Shown: positions 1 through 9,100 of the stretch, piece after piece
Numbering within the stretch: position 1 is the first letter of the stretch
Layout of the letters: each line of letters starts with the position of its first letter
DNA from: CAZSBG01 sp964605145
GTDB lineage: Bacteria; Zhuqueibacterota; Zhuqueibacteria; Thermofontimicrobiales; Thermofontimicrobiaceae
Length of the DNA stretch: 64,000 nucleotides
Reading direction: 5' to 3'
NCBI GenBank assembly: GCA_964605145.1
Contig: CAZSBG010000003.1
Coordinates: 58,272-122,271, forward strand
The notes under the pieces: generated by a model
The model's database searches: none
What the model was told of the DNA's origin: nothing
What the model saw: the letters and a program-made list of their open reading frames with translations, nothing else
Program-made: the position numbers and the translations under genes

Positions 1-2
1 AT

Positions 3-356
3 TTTGTGGATATTTTTGGGGGAGCGCTCACGTTCAAGCGCATTAACAAGTTGGATATTGATATCAAATCAAAACTCGAAGCACAATCCGATGAGACTGA
101 ACCTCTTCCTGTAGGTGACATAGATCCATCGCTGAAAGCCCGCGTAGAAGAACAGCTATTTCTGGATACGCTGGACGAAAAAATTCCCATGTTGAACAAC
201 AAAACGCCCCGCGAAGCCAGCCAAATCCCGGAACTGCGCCCCATACTGATAGACTGGCTCAAAAGCCTGGAAAACATAATGGAACGAAAGCAAAAATCAG
301 GAGAATCCACGGCTTCCATTGAAAAGATAAAGAGGGAGCTGGGTATTGATTGGTGA
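3..356 (+). CDS. C-terminal part of an uncharacterised protein (5' end outside window)
   Basis: The frame is open from the left edge and ends with TGA at 354-356. A GTG at position 6 could act as a start, but nothing upstream is visible, so the entry is treated as a 5'-truncated gene. The last ~60 residues contain NNKTPREASQIPELRPILID followed by a short helical, charged tail. From memory, a TPREA...R..L..WL pattern like this closes several SEC-C-associated and pRiA4b Orf3-like uncharacterised proteins; I cannot confirm that here. No catalytic motif is visible. It is one of only two plus-strand genes in the window and is followed by a hairpin-rich stretch and a terminator-like stem on its own strand. 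Confidence 0.6.
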   Translation, partial: FVDIFGGALTFKRINKLDIDIKSKLEAQSDETEPLPVGDIDPSLKARVEEQLFLDTLDEKIPMLNNKTPREASQIPELRPILIDWLKSLENIMERKQKSGESTASIEKIKRELGIDW

Positions 357-377
357 GGGGAGGGGACACGAACCAAT

Positions 378-609
378 CTGATTCATTACAATCAGAACCT
401 GACATTTACAATTCTATGCTAAATATTTTTAGCATGATCGGTTAGTCAAATCCGCCCTTTTTCCCTTTTGGGAGCAATTCCCTAAAGTTGTTAAAAACCG
501 TTGAAACGGTTGTAATTGGTTTATTTGTCATTGACCATCACCATAATAAATTATGGTGTTGATTTGATTCAACTGAGATTGAGCGAACACCACAATTTAT
601 TGTGGTGTT
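378..609. repeat. Cluster of small inverted repeats in a gene-free stretch
   Basis: The 356 bases between the first gene and the AOR gene hold no credible gene but several palindromes. They are CTGATT/AATCAG (378-395), ATGCTAAA/TTTAGCAT (416-435), AACCGT/ACGGTT (496-511), CACCATAA/TTATGGTG (539-558) and AACACCACAA/TTGTGGTGTT (586-609). The last two are versions of the same hairpin that differ by paired changes (CCATAA..TTATGG against CCACAA..TTGTGG). They could be REP-like or IS200-associated palindromes, or a structured RNA. No transposase is present. Confidence 0.7.
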
Positions 610-684
610 AACTGCATAATAAAATGAGAAATAATTTCAGCAGTTTTCAGTAGTGCTATTTCATAAAGAAAAATAGGAATTTAT

Positions 685-707
685 GGGACTTGCACCCGTC
701 CCTTTTT
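685..707 (+). terminator. Terminator-like hairpin on the plus strand
   Basis: GGGAC (685-689) can pair with GTCCC (698-702) and is followed directly by TTTTT and an AT-rich stretch on the plus strand. The stem is only five base pairs, so the call is moderate. It would stop plus-strand transcription before it runs into the convergent AOR gene. Confidence 0.45.
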
Positions 708-712
708 ATATT

Positions 713-2536
713 TTATTTGGAAATATCCCCCAAAATTTCATCCAACTGCAACTCGCGCAGTTTCTCCGGCGTGGGAATGCCATTTTCATCCCAGCCCATG
801 AGCTGGTAATATTCGGCGCGCATTTCGTCCAATTCCACTACGTGGCCTTTGGCCGGACCTTTTGCAAGCGGCTCGCTCAGGCAGCGTTTGGGAAGGGTAT
901 CATCCTTTTTGGTGAGTCCTTCTCGCACATTGAACATGCGGGCCAGGGTGGTCACGCGCTCCCCCACTTTTTCCAGTTCGCGCGGATTTTTATAATCAAA
1001 CCCGGTACATGGATTGACCATCTGCCACACCTCTTTCAGCGTGAAGCCGAACTTGGTGAAATAGCAAATAATGGCGCAGTCGATGACCGCGGTGTCCAAC
1101 TGATTCATCTTGAACAACGACGCTTTGCCGGAGACCTCCAGCGGATCGGCGCCGCCCATAAGCTCGCTCAGCGGCGAACCGTGGAGATGACACGCGCCCC
1201 GTTCGGAAATGGCGTAGCTGAGTCCCACACCTTTGGCCCCGCGCGGCAGATAACCGGGCATTTCCAGGCCCTTCACGTGCATGGCATATTCTTCACTGCC
1301 GGGATAATTTTTGCTGAATTCGCGCACGCCTTTTTCCAGTTTCGCACCGATTCCTTCCCCGGCACAGATTTTTTTCGTCAGTTCAATGAGCGCTTCGCTG
1401 CTGCCCCATGTAGCCTCAATGCCATCGAGGTCAGCATTTGACAATATTTTGCGCTGATAAAGTTCCATGACAAAACCGATAATCACGCCCACGCTGATGG
1501 TATCGATACCGAAATCATCGCACAGGTGGTTCACCTTGATGATAGCCTCGCGATCAGTGACGCCGCAGTTACTGCCCAGCGCGAAAATGGTTTCATACTC
1601 CGGGCCGTCCACGCGCATGCCCAGTTTTTTGTGCTGAGCGATCTTTGTGCAGCCAATGCCGCAGCCGTAACACGCAGCCGACTCGTTCCAGTATTCATCG
1701 GTCCATGTTTCCCCCCACAATTCCTGATGGCCTTCGAATTGTCCTTCCTGGAAATTGCGCGTCGGCAATCCCCCGGCCGCGTTGATGAGCTCGACGATAT
1801 TGGCAGTGCCGTGCTCCTTCATCCGCTGAATCTGCGAGCTCATGCGCAGCATTCGATTGGCGACCCACACCATCTCCTGGAACAGAGCAGGGTCTTTCAC
1901 AGCCACCGCGCCGGTGCCCCGAACTGCCACAGCTTTGAGATTTTTCGAGCCCATAACAGCGCCGGCGCCGCCGCGTCCGGCAGTGCGCAGATCGCAGAAA
2001 ATTCCTGCGATGGGCGCCATACGCTCCGCTGCCTGGCCTATCACCGCGGTTTTGAACTCCTTGCCATATTTTTCCGTCAGCTTTGTCGTTGCTGCCATGG
2101 TGCCGGTTCCCCAAAGATCGCCGGCATCGTCCAGCCGAACCGAGTCGTTATCGATGACCAGCACTTTTGGCGAAGCAGCCCGGCCGGTCATCACGATGGC
2201 GTCGTAGCCGGCCCATTTCATGGTCTGGCCGAAAAAACCACCGGCATAGGAATCGAGAATGGTGCCGGTGGCCGGACTTTTGGTGAATACGCCCAATCGC
2301 CCGGCAGTGGGCGCTGTGGTGCCGGTGAGCGGGCCGACCGCAAAAATGAGCGGGACTTTAGGCGCGAGCGGATCGGTATGCGGCGCCAATTCGTTGTACA
2401 AAATCAAGCTGGCCAAACCCTTTCCGCCAAGCACCAGCCGCATGACTTTTTCATTCAATTCTTCAGTTTTAATCGTCCCGGTCGAAAGATCGACGCGCAG
2501 TATTTTATTCATGTATCCACAATCTCGAAGCGACAT
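713..2536 (-). CDS. aor: Tungsten-dependent aldehyde:ferredoxin oxidoreductase (AOR family)
   Basis: The 607-residue protein is full length for the AOR family, which oxidises aldehydes to acids with a tungstopterin cofactor and one [4Fe-4S] cluster, passing electrons to ferredoxin. The N-terminus (NKILRVDLSTG), the AGRGGAGAVMGSKNLKAV segment and the cysteines support this. Cys289, Cys292 and Cys296 (CYGCGIGC) and a downstream Cys near 491 match the spacing of the Pyrococcus AOR cluster ligands. The start at 2536 (ATG TCG CTT) is preceded by AGGAG eight bases upstream; a longer frame to 2563 lacks such a site. It lies downstream of two aldolase-like genes, one carrying a polyferredoxin, which is a plausible electron acceptor. 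The substrate cannot be read from the sequence. Confidence 0.93.
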   Translation of the reverse strand: MSLRDCGYMNKILRVDLSTGTIKTEELNEKVMRLVLGGKGLASLILYNELAPHTDPLAPKVPLIFAVGPLTGTTAPTAGRLGVFTKSPATGTILDSYAGGFFGQTMKWAGYDAIVMTGRAASPKVLVIDNDSVRLDDAGDLWGTGTMAATTKLTEKYGKEFKTAVIGQAAERMAPIAGIFCDLRTAGRGGAGAVMGSKNLKAVAVRGTGAVAVKDPALFQEMVWVANRMLRMSSQIQRMKEHGTANIVELINAAGGLPTRNFQEGQFEGHQELWGETWTDEYWNESAACYGCGIGCTKIAQHKKLGMRVDGPEYETIFALGSNCGVTDREAIIKVNHLCDDFGIDTISVGVIIGFVMELYQRKILSNADLDGIEATWGSSEALIELTKKICAGEGIGAKLEKGVREFSKNYPGSEEYAMHVKGLEMPGYLPRGAKGVGLSYAISERGACHLHGSPLSELMGGADPLEVSGKASLFKMNQLDTAVIDCAIICYFTKFGFTLKEVWQMVNPCTGFDYKNPRELEKVGERVTTLARMFNVREGLTKKDDTLPKRCLSEPLAKGPAKGHVVELDEMRAEYYQLMGWDENGIPTPEKLRELQLDEILGDISK

Positions 2537-2598
2537 TTTCAGGCTCCTGGTATTTTCAATCAAAAAATTCTTTATGAATTAACCTTATTTTAGAAGCA

Positions 2599-3726
2599 CT
2601 ACAAACCAACAAATACTTCAAAATTTTCCTGTGTAATAAATTGGAATTCGCTGTTTGGATAATTTTCTATAAATGAATTCGGTATTTTCTTTTTTGCTTT
2701 TTGCCATTTTATTTCAAACGCATGAAGCATACCACCTTCTTCTTCAATATAGTCGATTTCCTGTTGTTTATGCGTTCTCCAAAAATACGTATTCACGAAA
2801 TAATCAGTATTCGAATTTCGTTTCAATCGTTCACTAATAATGAAATTTTCCCATAGCTGGCCTTTATCCTGTCTAAGATGCATTGGATTTAAATTATTTA
2901 TCAATGCATTTCGAACTCCTGTATCGTAGAAATATATCTTTCGAAGACGTTTTAATTCATTTCTTATATTTCGACTAAATGGGGAAAGTCTAAATATCAC
3001 GAATGCCTTCTCTAATAGCTGAATATAATTCGAAACCGTTTCTTTTGAAACACCTAATAAATTGGACAATTCTTTAAACGAGACTTCCTGACCTATTTGT
3101 AAAGCAAGCGCAGTCAAAAGTTTTTCAAGCATTTCAGGACGTCGAATATCCTGGAATTGAAAAACGTCTTTGAAAAGATAACTCGAAGTCAATTCTCTTA
3201 ATAATTTTGAACTTTCTTCTGGTTTCGTTTCTACTTCGGGGTACATACCAAATATTATTTTGCGCTCAAGAATTCTTCGAATTTCTATGAGGGAATACTT
3301 TTGAGTCAATTCAATTAAGGATAATGGGAACAGTTGAAATTCGTATTTCCTTCCAGTCAAAGGCTCTGTTACACTATTTGATAAATCAAAAGACGACGAC
3401 CCGGTCGCTATAACCTGTACATCAGGAAAATTATCAACCAGAAGCTTCAAAGTAAGCCCGATATCCGGCACTCGCTGAGCTTCATCGATGAAGATAATCT
3501 TTCTGTTGCCTAAAAGGAGTTGCAAATTTGTTGACGTGGCATTTGTTAAACTGTTTCGAATATCTGTTTCATCGCAATTCAAAAAAAGAGTATCATCCAT
3601 GGGATAGTTCTCCATGATTGTCTTAATCATGGTTGTTTTCCCAACCTGCCGTGCACCATAAATTATAATGCACTTTTGTTTAAAGAAATGCTTTTCAATT
3701 GTATTTTGAATATTTCGAATAAACAT
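2599..3726 (-). CDS. AAA+ ATPase with C-terminal DUF4143 (PD-(D/E)XK-like) domain
   Basis: The 375-residue protein has a Walker A motif (GARQVGKTT, residues ~24-32), a Walker B (IIFIDEAQ, ~77-84), and a DUF4143 region. That region holds a winged-helix-like stretch (LLGVSKETVSNYIQLLEKA) and a C-terminal EIDYI...AFEIKW pattern reminiscent of a PD-(D/E)XK nuclease fold. Proteins of this family are widespread orphan ATPases, often expanded in uncultured bacteria and archaea, and their role is unknown. The gene is clearly more AT-rich than the AOR and aldolase genes on both sides and has its own promoter with a 15-bp palindrome, so it looks inserted into a metabolic cluster. Confidence 0.9.
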   Translation of the reverse strand: MFIRNIQNTIEKHFFKQKCIIIYGARQVGKTTMIKTIMENYPMDDTLFLNCDETDIRNSLTNATSTNLQLLLGNRKIIFIDEAQRVPDIGLTLKLLVDNFPDVQVIATGSSSFDLSNSVTEPLTGRKYEFQLFPLSLIELTQKYSLIEIRRILERKIIFGMYPEVETKPEESSKLLRELTSSYLFKDVFQFQDIRRPEMLEKLLTALALQIGQEVSFKELSNLLGVSKETVSNYIQLLEKAFVIFRLSPFSRNIRNELKRLRKIYFYDTGVRNALINNLNPMHLRQDKGQLWENFIISERLKRNSNTDYFVNTYFWRTHKQQEIDYIEEEGGMLHAFEIKWQKAKKKIPNSFIENYPNSEFQFITQENFEVFVGL

Positions 3727-3743
3727 TCTGCCATCCTTTTTAA

Positions 3744-3779
3744 TAGTAAATTAGGCGATTATACTCGCTTAATTTACTA
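3744..3779. promoter_or_regulatory. 15-bp-arm palindrome upstream of the DUF4143 ATPase (candidate operator)
   Basis: The arms TAGTAAATTAGGCGA (3744-3758) and TCGCTTAATTTACTA (3765-3779) are inverted copies with one mismatch, separated by six bases. The palindrome starts 18 bases before the ATPase start codon and overlaps the predicted -10 region and transcription start. This position suits an operator or a 5'-UTR hairpin. Binding of the ATPase's own winged helix is only a guess. Confidence 0.6.
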
Positions 3780-3799
3780 GAAATAAGGCTAATTGTCAA
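3771..3799 (-). promoter_or_regulatory. Sigma-70-like promoter for the ATPase gene
   Basis: On the minus strand TTGACA (3799-3794) is a perfect -35 box, followed after 17 bases by TAAATT (3776-3771) as -10. Transcription would start near 3764, inside the palindrome. An alternative TATAAT in the palindrome loop is too far from this -35 box. Confidence 0.45.
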
Positions 3800-3893
3800 G
3801 AAAGATTTTACTTTTAACGCCAAATTCATACAATTCCGATATCCCTGGAACACAAACAGAACTATCAAAATCGCGTTGCGAATAATACTCTTA

Positions 3894-5141
3894 TTATTTC
3901 ACCAATATCGCACCATACTTGCACCAGCGCGCGCATTGGGGAGTGCCGCCGCACAGATCGCAAATGACAGGGAATCCTTCGCCGTCAAAATAGATCACGC
4001 TGAATGGGCACACCTCCGCGCAAACGCCGCATTTGTTGCAGAGTGATTTGTTCAACTCGATGTGGCCCTTTTCATTGATGAACAACGCTCCCGGCGCGCA
4101 CGATTTGATGCATTTTTCACACAGCGTGCACACGTTCACTTTGTTCAGCGGCGGCTCCTGATCCACCGGTTTGGAATCGATTCGCAGCCGCGCGCCGTCG
4201 ATGCCAAATCTTGATTGATGCGCCTGAACGCAGACTGTTTCGCACACCAGGCATCCGACGCAATTCTTTGAATTGGCCCGCAATCGAATTTTGCCCTCGC
4301 GCGGCGCTTCATAAATTTCTTCGATGGTTTTGTAACCGTGGACGAGATCGCACAAATCCTCCACCATTTTTTTTGGGTCTTTGGCTTTGGTCACATTTCG
4401 GCCAAACACGGTGCCGCTGGCCCCGGCGCGCAGGGCTTCATCGACCAACTCCAGTGCATCGCGGGGCACATCGGACTTGGCGCCGCCCAACACCAGCACC
4501 GGCACTTTGGACTGATCCACCAATTGCTTGAACGTCATCACATCCCCGGTGTACGGAATTTTCAGGGCGTCCGCCCCAATTTCGACCGCGATTCGCGCCG
4601 AAGCGATGAGGATTTCCGCAATGTTCACCCCGGTGACCATGCCGCCCACAGCCATGGGCTCGATAATGAGCGGCAGTCCCACCTTGCGGCATTCCTGTGC
4701 AAACACCGCCGCCTGCTCGATGTTGAGCGATTCAAATTCATCGCTGTAACCGATGAAATAATAAATCGTAATCGCCGAAACGCCTATATGCAGCGCGTGT
4801 TTGGCGCGGGAGGTCGCCATTTTCCTGAACTTGATCACCGGCAGCACATTGCTGACATTGGCGCCACCCAATCGCGGCAGGTTCATCCAGTCTGCGCGGG
4901 CGATGACCGCCGGCTTGTCTTTACCCTGAAACATGTGCCCCATACGCTGCACCGTGCCGAACGACATGAGCACGCCATCGGCTCCCCCGGCAATTACCTG
5001 TGCCAGAATATTCTTCAAATTGATCACATTGGCCGTCGGGTCGGACATCCAGCCGTGATCCGCCGCTACACAGACCGCTTTTCCATCGGCAGGATTGAAC
5101 AACCGATTCATCCTGGCCGTTTTGCCTGGACTCGAATACAT
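3894..5141 (-). CDS. DhnA/DeoC-type class I aldolase fused to a four-cluster ferredoxin domain
   Basis: Residues 1-280 form a DhnA-type aldolase (TIM barrel) with the expected Schiff-base lysine Lys194 in GADALKIPYTGD and a C-terminal phosphate-site-like GASGTVFGRNV. Residues 290-415 hold sixteen cysteines in four [4Fe-4S] patterns: 294/297/300/304, 338/341/344/348, 368/371/374/378 and 394/397/403/407. The last has the CDLCGGTPQCARWC form common in HycB/AorA-type electron-transfer subunits. The start at 5141 follows GAGG 11 bases upstream and lies three bases after the stop of the upstream aldolase paralogue. Downstream is AOR, with an ATPase in between. Known AOR complexes use separate polyferredoxin subunits; a covalent aldolase-ferredoxin fusion suggests that aldehyde production and oxidation are coupled here. 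The actual substrate is unknown. Confidence 0.88.
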   Translation of the reverse strand: MYSSPGKTARMNRLFNPADGKAVCVAADHGWMSDPTANVINLKNILAQVIAGGADGVLMSFGTVQRMGHMFQGKDKPAVIARADWMNLPRLGGANVSNVLPVIKFRKMATSRAKHALHIGVSAITIYYFIGYSDEFESLNIEQAAVFAQECRKVGLPLIIEPMAVGGMVTGVNIAEILIASARIAVEIGADALKIPYTGDVMTFKQLVDQSKVPVLVLGGAKSDVPRDALELVDEALRAGASGTVFGRNVTKAKDPKKMVEDLCDLVHGYKTIEEIYEAPREGKIRLRANSKNCVGCLVCETVCVQAHQSRFGIDGARLRIDSKPVDQEPPLNKVNVCTLCEKCIKSCAPGALFINEKGHIELNKSLCNKCGVCAEVCPFSVIYFDGEGFPVICDLCGGTPQCARWCKYGAILVK

Positions 5142-5144
5142 ATT

Positions 5145-5906
5145 CTATTTTCCCTCTTTTAATTTCGTTATCGAATTGAGAAAATCTGCTTCCTCCAAAA
5201 TCTTCTCGGAAAAAAGCAGGCCCTGCACGCCCAGATCGAAAACAGTGTCGGACTTGGCTTTGCTTAGCATTTTTTCCGTCCGCGCGATGACCGGCACCGT
5301 TGACCAGCCGGTAATGAGCGACAAGCTTTCTTCGCTGCAAAGTGGAATAATCATTGCGTCAGCCCCTGCTTCCATCATGAACGACACGCCCAATTTAATG
5401 GTGTCCTCATAATTAATTTCACCCACGTTCGGTCCGATGGGACGAATGTCCACAAATACCGGCAGCGAAATTTCGTAGCTATCCCGCAGCAGATGGGAAA
5501 TGGAGCGAATATTTATGGCTTCGAAATCGTCGCCAAAGCCCATGAACAGCGTTGCTACAGCAGCCGAACCTCCCAGAGCCAGCACATCCCGGGCCGACGA
5601 AATTTCAATGCGCCGCACATCGCTCACCGGCAGACAGAAATCGGCGCCGCGATAGGCGTTTGTCCAATCCACGCGCACCAAACCGGTTCCGCGTTTTTTC
5701 CCGCCAAGTTCGTGGGAGAGATGTTCCATCTGGCCGGGATTCACAATAATTCCATCGAACGCGGGGCTGCATTCCCGAAGCACAGATTTTAAATTCTCCA
5801 AATTGGGAGGCGCGCCGATGCTGGAAGCAATGGTGGTGTCCAGCAGCAGTGCACGCTGGTGCAGAATATCACTCATTCGAATGGCTTTGCCAATAAATGT
5901 TTGCAT
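5145..5906 (-). CDS. Aldolase-like paralogue lacking the Schiff-base lysine
   Basis: This 253-residue protein is recognisably a paralogue of the aldolase domain encoded just downstream, with shared blocks such as the VRVDWTN segment, a GFGDDFEAINI block and GADAMIIP. At the position of catalytic Lys194 (GADALKIP) it has Ile186, so class I aldolase chemistry should be lost. It may be a non-catalytic partner of the aldolase-ferredoxin fusion, or have a different activity. The start follows GAGG at good distance, and the stop is three bases before the next start, so the two genes are one transcription unit and probably one complex. Confidence 0.8.
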   Translation of the reverse strand: MQTFIGKAIRMSDILHQRALLLDTTIASSIGAPPNLENLKSVLRECSPAFDGIIVNPGQMEHLSHELGGKKRGTGLVRVDWTNAYRGADFCLPVSDVRRIEISSARDVLALGGSAAVATLFMGFGDDFEAINIRSISHLLRDSYEISLPVFVDIRPIGPNVGEINYEDTIKLGVSFMMEAGADAMIIPLCSEESLSLITGWSTVPVIARTEKMLSKAKSDTVFDLGVQGLLFSEKILEEADFLNSITKLKEGK

Positions 5907-6136
5907 AGTTACCTCGTTTTTATTTTGCCCGCGGAATACGCGAAATGACTCAAAAAAAAATCCAGAAAAAAAATTACTTAAAAATTCAAGCGACGTAAAT
6001 TTAAACGGATTCGTGGGACACTGATGACACGGATTTGCACAGATAAAAAATTATATTTCGTTTTTTTTAGCGCGATTCCGCGTGTTCTGTGAGCTATATT
6101 CTTTTCTTTAAGTCTTAGTGCCTCGTATATTAAAAC

Positions 6137-9100
6137 CTATTTTTCGAATTTCAGATTCAGCCAGGTCCCACTCTGAGAAAAATTGGGCAGCCAATCCTGG
6201 GTGCGGATGACCAATCTCAATTCCTTCACACCGAAGGCAGGCACCGAAAATCTCTGCACCTCCGAATCCAGCGTCATCGGGCGGCTGACATAAATTTCGT
6301 TATCGTCACCATACACGGCAAACTGCATTTTGCTTTTGCCATTGGTCATATTTTCCGCCTTCACCTGGGGATTCAAATCCACGGACACTGCGCCGGACAG
6401 GTTTTTCCACGAGCCATCCAAAGAATAAACCAGCTCGCAATTGGGCATCACCCCAATTCCTTTGGTTGAACCGTCCTTTAACGCACGCCCCCAGAAATTG
6501 CGATCCATTTCCGGCAGTCCGGTCCAAAAGTCTGTCTGGTCCGGTCTCACATCGCTCAAATAAACAGCGTTGGCTTCCATTGCAGATATTGGTTTTTCAA
6601 CTACCTTTCGGGGCAATATTTTTCCGCGGACCTCCTCATCCGTTTTCCACTGGTATTTCGGATTCACCTGCCAGTCCTGGTCAAAAAAACCGCAGGCGAG
6701 CGGAGAGCCGTCAACCGTCATATTTCCCTGGTGAAAATTGATGCCGGTGGTTCGCTCGTCAAAAATAATATAATCAAAGTCCGAACCCATCCGCCGCACA
6801 ATGCCATCCATTGCCTGCCACGAATTGCCGGCGTTGACAACCACGTATCGCCCGCGATTCAGCGGATTGGGATAGATGAAAACAGCCCCAACATTCTGGC
6901 CACGATACTTCTTTTCTCCAACAATCACAGCATTTTTTTCGAACCGAATCGGCAGGTCAGCTTCAATCTTTTTCGTGACGCCGTTGTTGTTCGGTCCGCC
7001 GAACAAAATTAGGTTGAACTGCGCGATATCGTTTTCAGAAATTTCACTATCCTTTTTCAAACGACATGGCACATGCTGCCAGGCCTGCCACTGCTCAGAA
7101 AACGCCTCTGCTTCCCGAATGTTCATTTTCGTTTCCATTTTCGAACCGGCTGTTCCGGCCACCAGCATAAATCCCGAATTGTACGCATCCAGAATGGGAC
7201 CGCACAGAATTTCCGTTTTCACCAATTCGCTTTTATTTGAATCTGGCAAAACCGTCCAGCCAGATACAGTGCCATCTTTTTTCTGTTTCGCACCAAAACG
7301 AATCAATAATTCGCCCGAAACCGAAGCGGATAAGGCAGGTTCATCGTTCACTGATATTTTAATTTCTGCGGGAATATCCACCAAGTTCTTATTGAGGCGC
7401 AGGCTGAATTCAGAGATATTATCCGTCCGAACATGGATTGTCCTTCTATCCATTATTTCCCCTTCGATTTTGGCAAATGCCATAACATCCGCGAAACGGT
7501 CGATCTCGGCCCAATAGGCGCGATTGTGTTTCAGGCTGGCTGTCTTGTAAACCACGCGTTTCGGAAATCCGTCGCGTTTTTTATCCTCGAACCCGTTGTA
7601 AATATCATAATCCATTTGCGGATCAAACCCGCCGTGCATGGCTTCCGGGTGCTCTTTGTACGTGATGTTGTAGCCCAACGCCCGCAAACGCTTCACAATT
7701 TTTCGGCTCTGGGCGATTGGGACAATATCGTCCTTCACGCCGTGATTGCACAGCACAGGCAGATTCGACGCATTTTCCGCAAAGGAAAGCGCGCTGCGTT
7801 TTGCCAGGATGAACGTCCGCTCCGGCGACAAATCCGTGGTATCCAGACCGGTCCAGAAGGCGTATTCGGTCGGACCCATAATCGGCGCCAAAGCGGCGAA
7901 TTTATCCGGAAAAGCCAGCCCGATATTCCACGTTCCGGCGCCGCCCATGGAGCCGCCGGTCAGATAAATTCGGTTTTCGTCGATGTCATAGAGCCGCTTC
8001 ACTTCGGCCAGCACTGTTAGAACATCATTCTCACCGATGTTCTGGTACATGGTGTTTCCGCGGCCAAACGGGTTGACAACAATGTACCGGCCTTTTTCCG
8101 TGGCAAACGGCATAAACGCCGGCAAAAACTGGTTCTCGTGCCAGGCCGCAAATCCAGGGTCGTAGCCGTGCAAATTGATCACCAGCGGATAGGGCTGGCC
8201 CGGCTCGTATTCGTTCGGCGCGTGCACCGCGTAACCCTGCAAACTTCCCTCGATATCGGAATAATAGCCGCGCAAAAAGCTGCCTTTTTGGCCGATGAAC
8301 GGATTTCCTTCCTCACTCATTTTAATGAATAAAGAATCAACTTCGGCCAGACCGTTGCTCAAAAAATCTTCGAACAAAGCAAGGTAGCCCGGCTTATCCG
8401 AATTGTTCAGCATTTTTTTCAGCGGCAACAATTTCACTTCCAGGCTCGCCAAATCATTGGAATGAATCCTGGTAATCGTATCGCCCTTCTTCTTACCAAT
8501 TTCATTTTCAATGGATTGAATTTTGTCTGCCAGTTCCTCGTATTTATTTCGGACAATTTCGAAACCGGCGGTCCCTTTGAATTCTTTTCCGCCGGAATTG
8601 GTCACTGCCACGGCCGTTTCGTAATTTCCATCCCCCCACTTTGAAATGTCAATTTTCTTTTCAATGAAGTTAGTTTTGACAGAAATCTTCTCGCTGAAAT
8701 CCGCTCGCAATGTGCCGTTTGAATCGTACACCGCCAATTTGCAGAGAATATCCTTCTCAGAATCTTCAAATACAGAATGAAACGCGCCGATTTTGAAAAT
8801 CAGTTGGCCGGTTTGTCGATAGACCTTCTTATCCGGTTTTAAAATAACAAACGGGAAATCACCTTCACTTTTTGAAGCGATAAGACCTTCGCGTGCCGCG
8901 CAGTACCAGACCCATTTCGAATTGTGTTGAACCGCCTCATTTTCCGGGGCGATTTCCCGGGCCTTGGTGATCTGCTTCAGCGCTTCTTCGAAATCATTGT
9001 TCTCCGCGCTGATGATGGCCAGGTTGTTGTGGATGATGGATTTATTTTCAAACCGGTCAAGATTTTCTTTCAGCGTCGATTCCGAAAAAAACAATTCGCC

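Noticed and set aside
683..1441. 252-residue plus-strand frame antisense to the AOR gene
   Set aside because: Covers the well-supported AOR gene; composition is that of a shadow frame (runs of His, Phe, Gln from reverse-complement codons) and there is no ribosome-binding site.
5907..6136. Possible small gene or RNA in the 230-base gap upstream of the aldolase paralogue
   Set aside because: The text resembles decayed intergenic sequence (GATTCGTGGGACACTGATG-like phrases, also echoed near 44.8 kb). No frame, stem or promoter of note beyond poly-A and poly-T runs.
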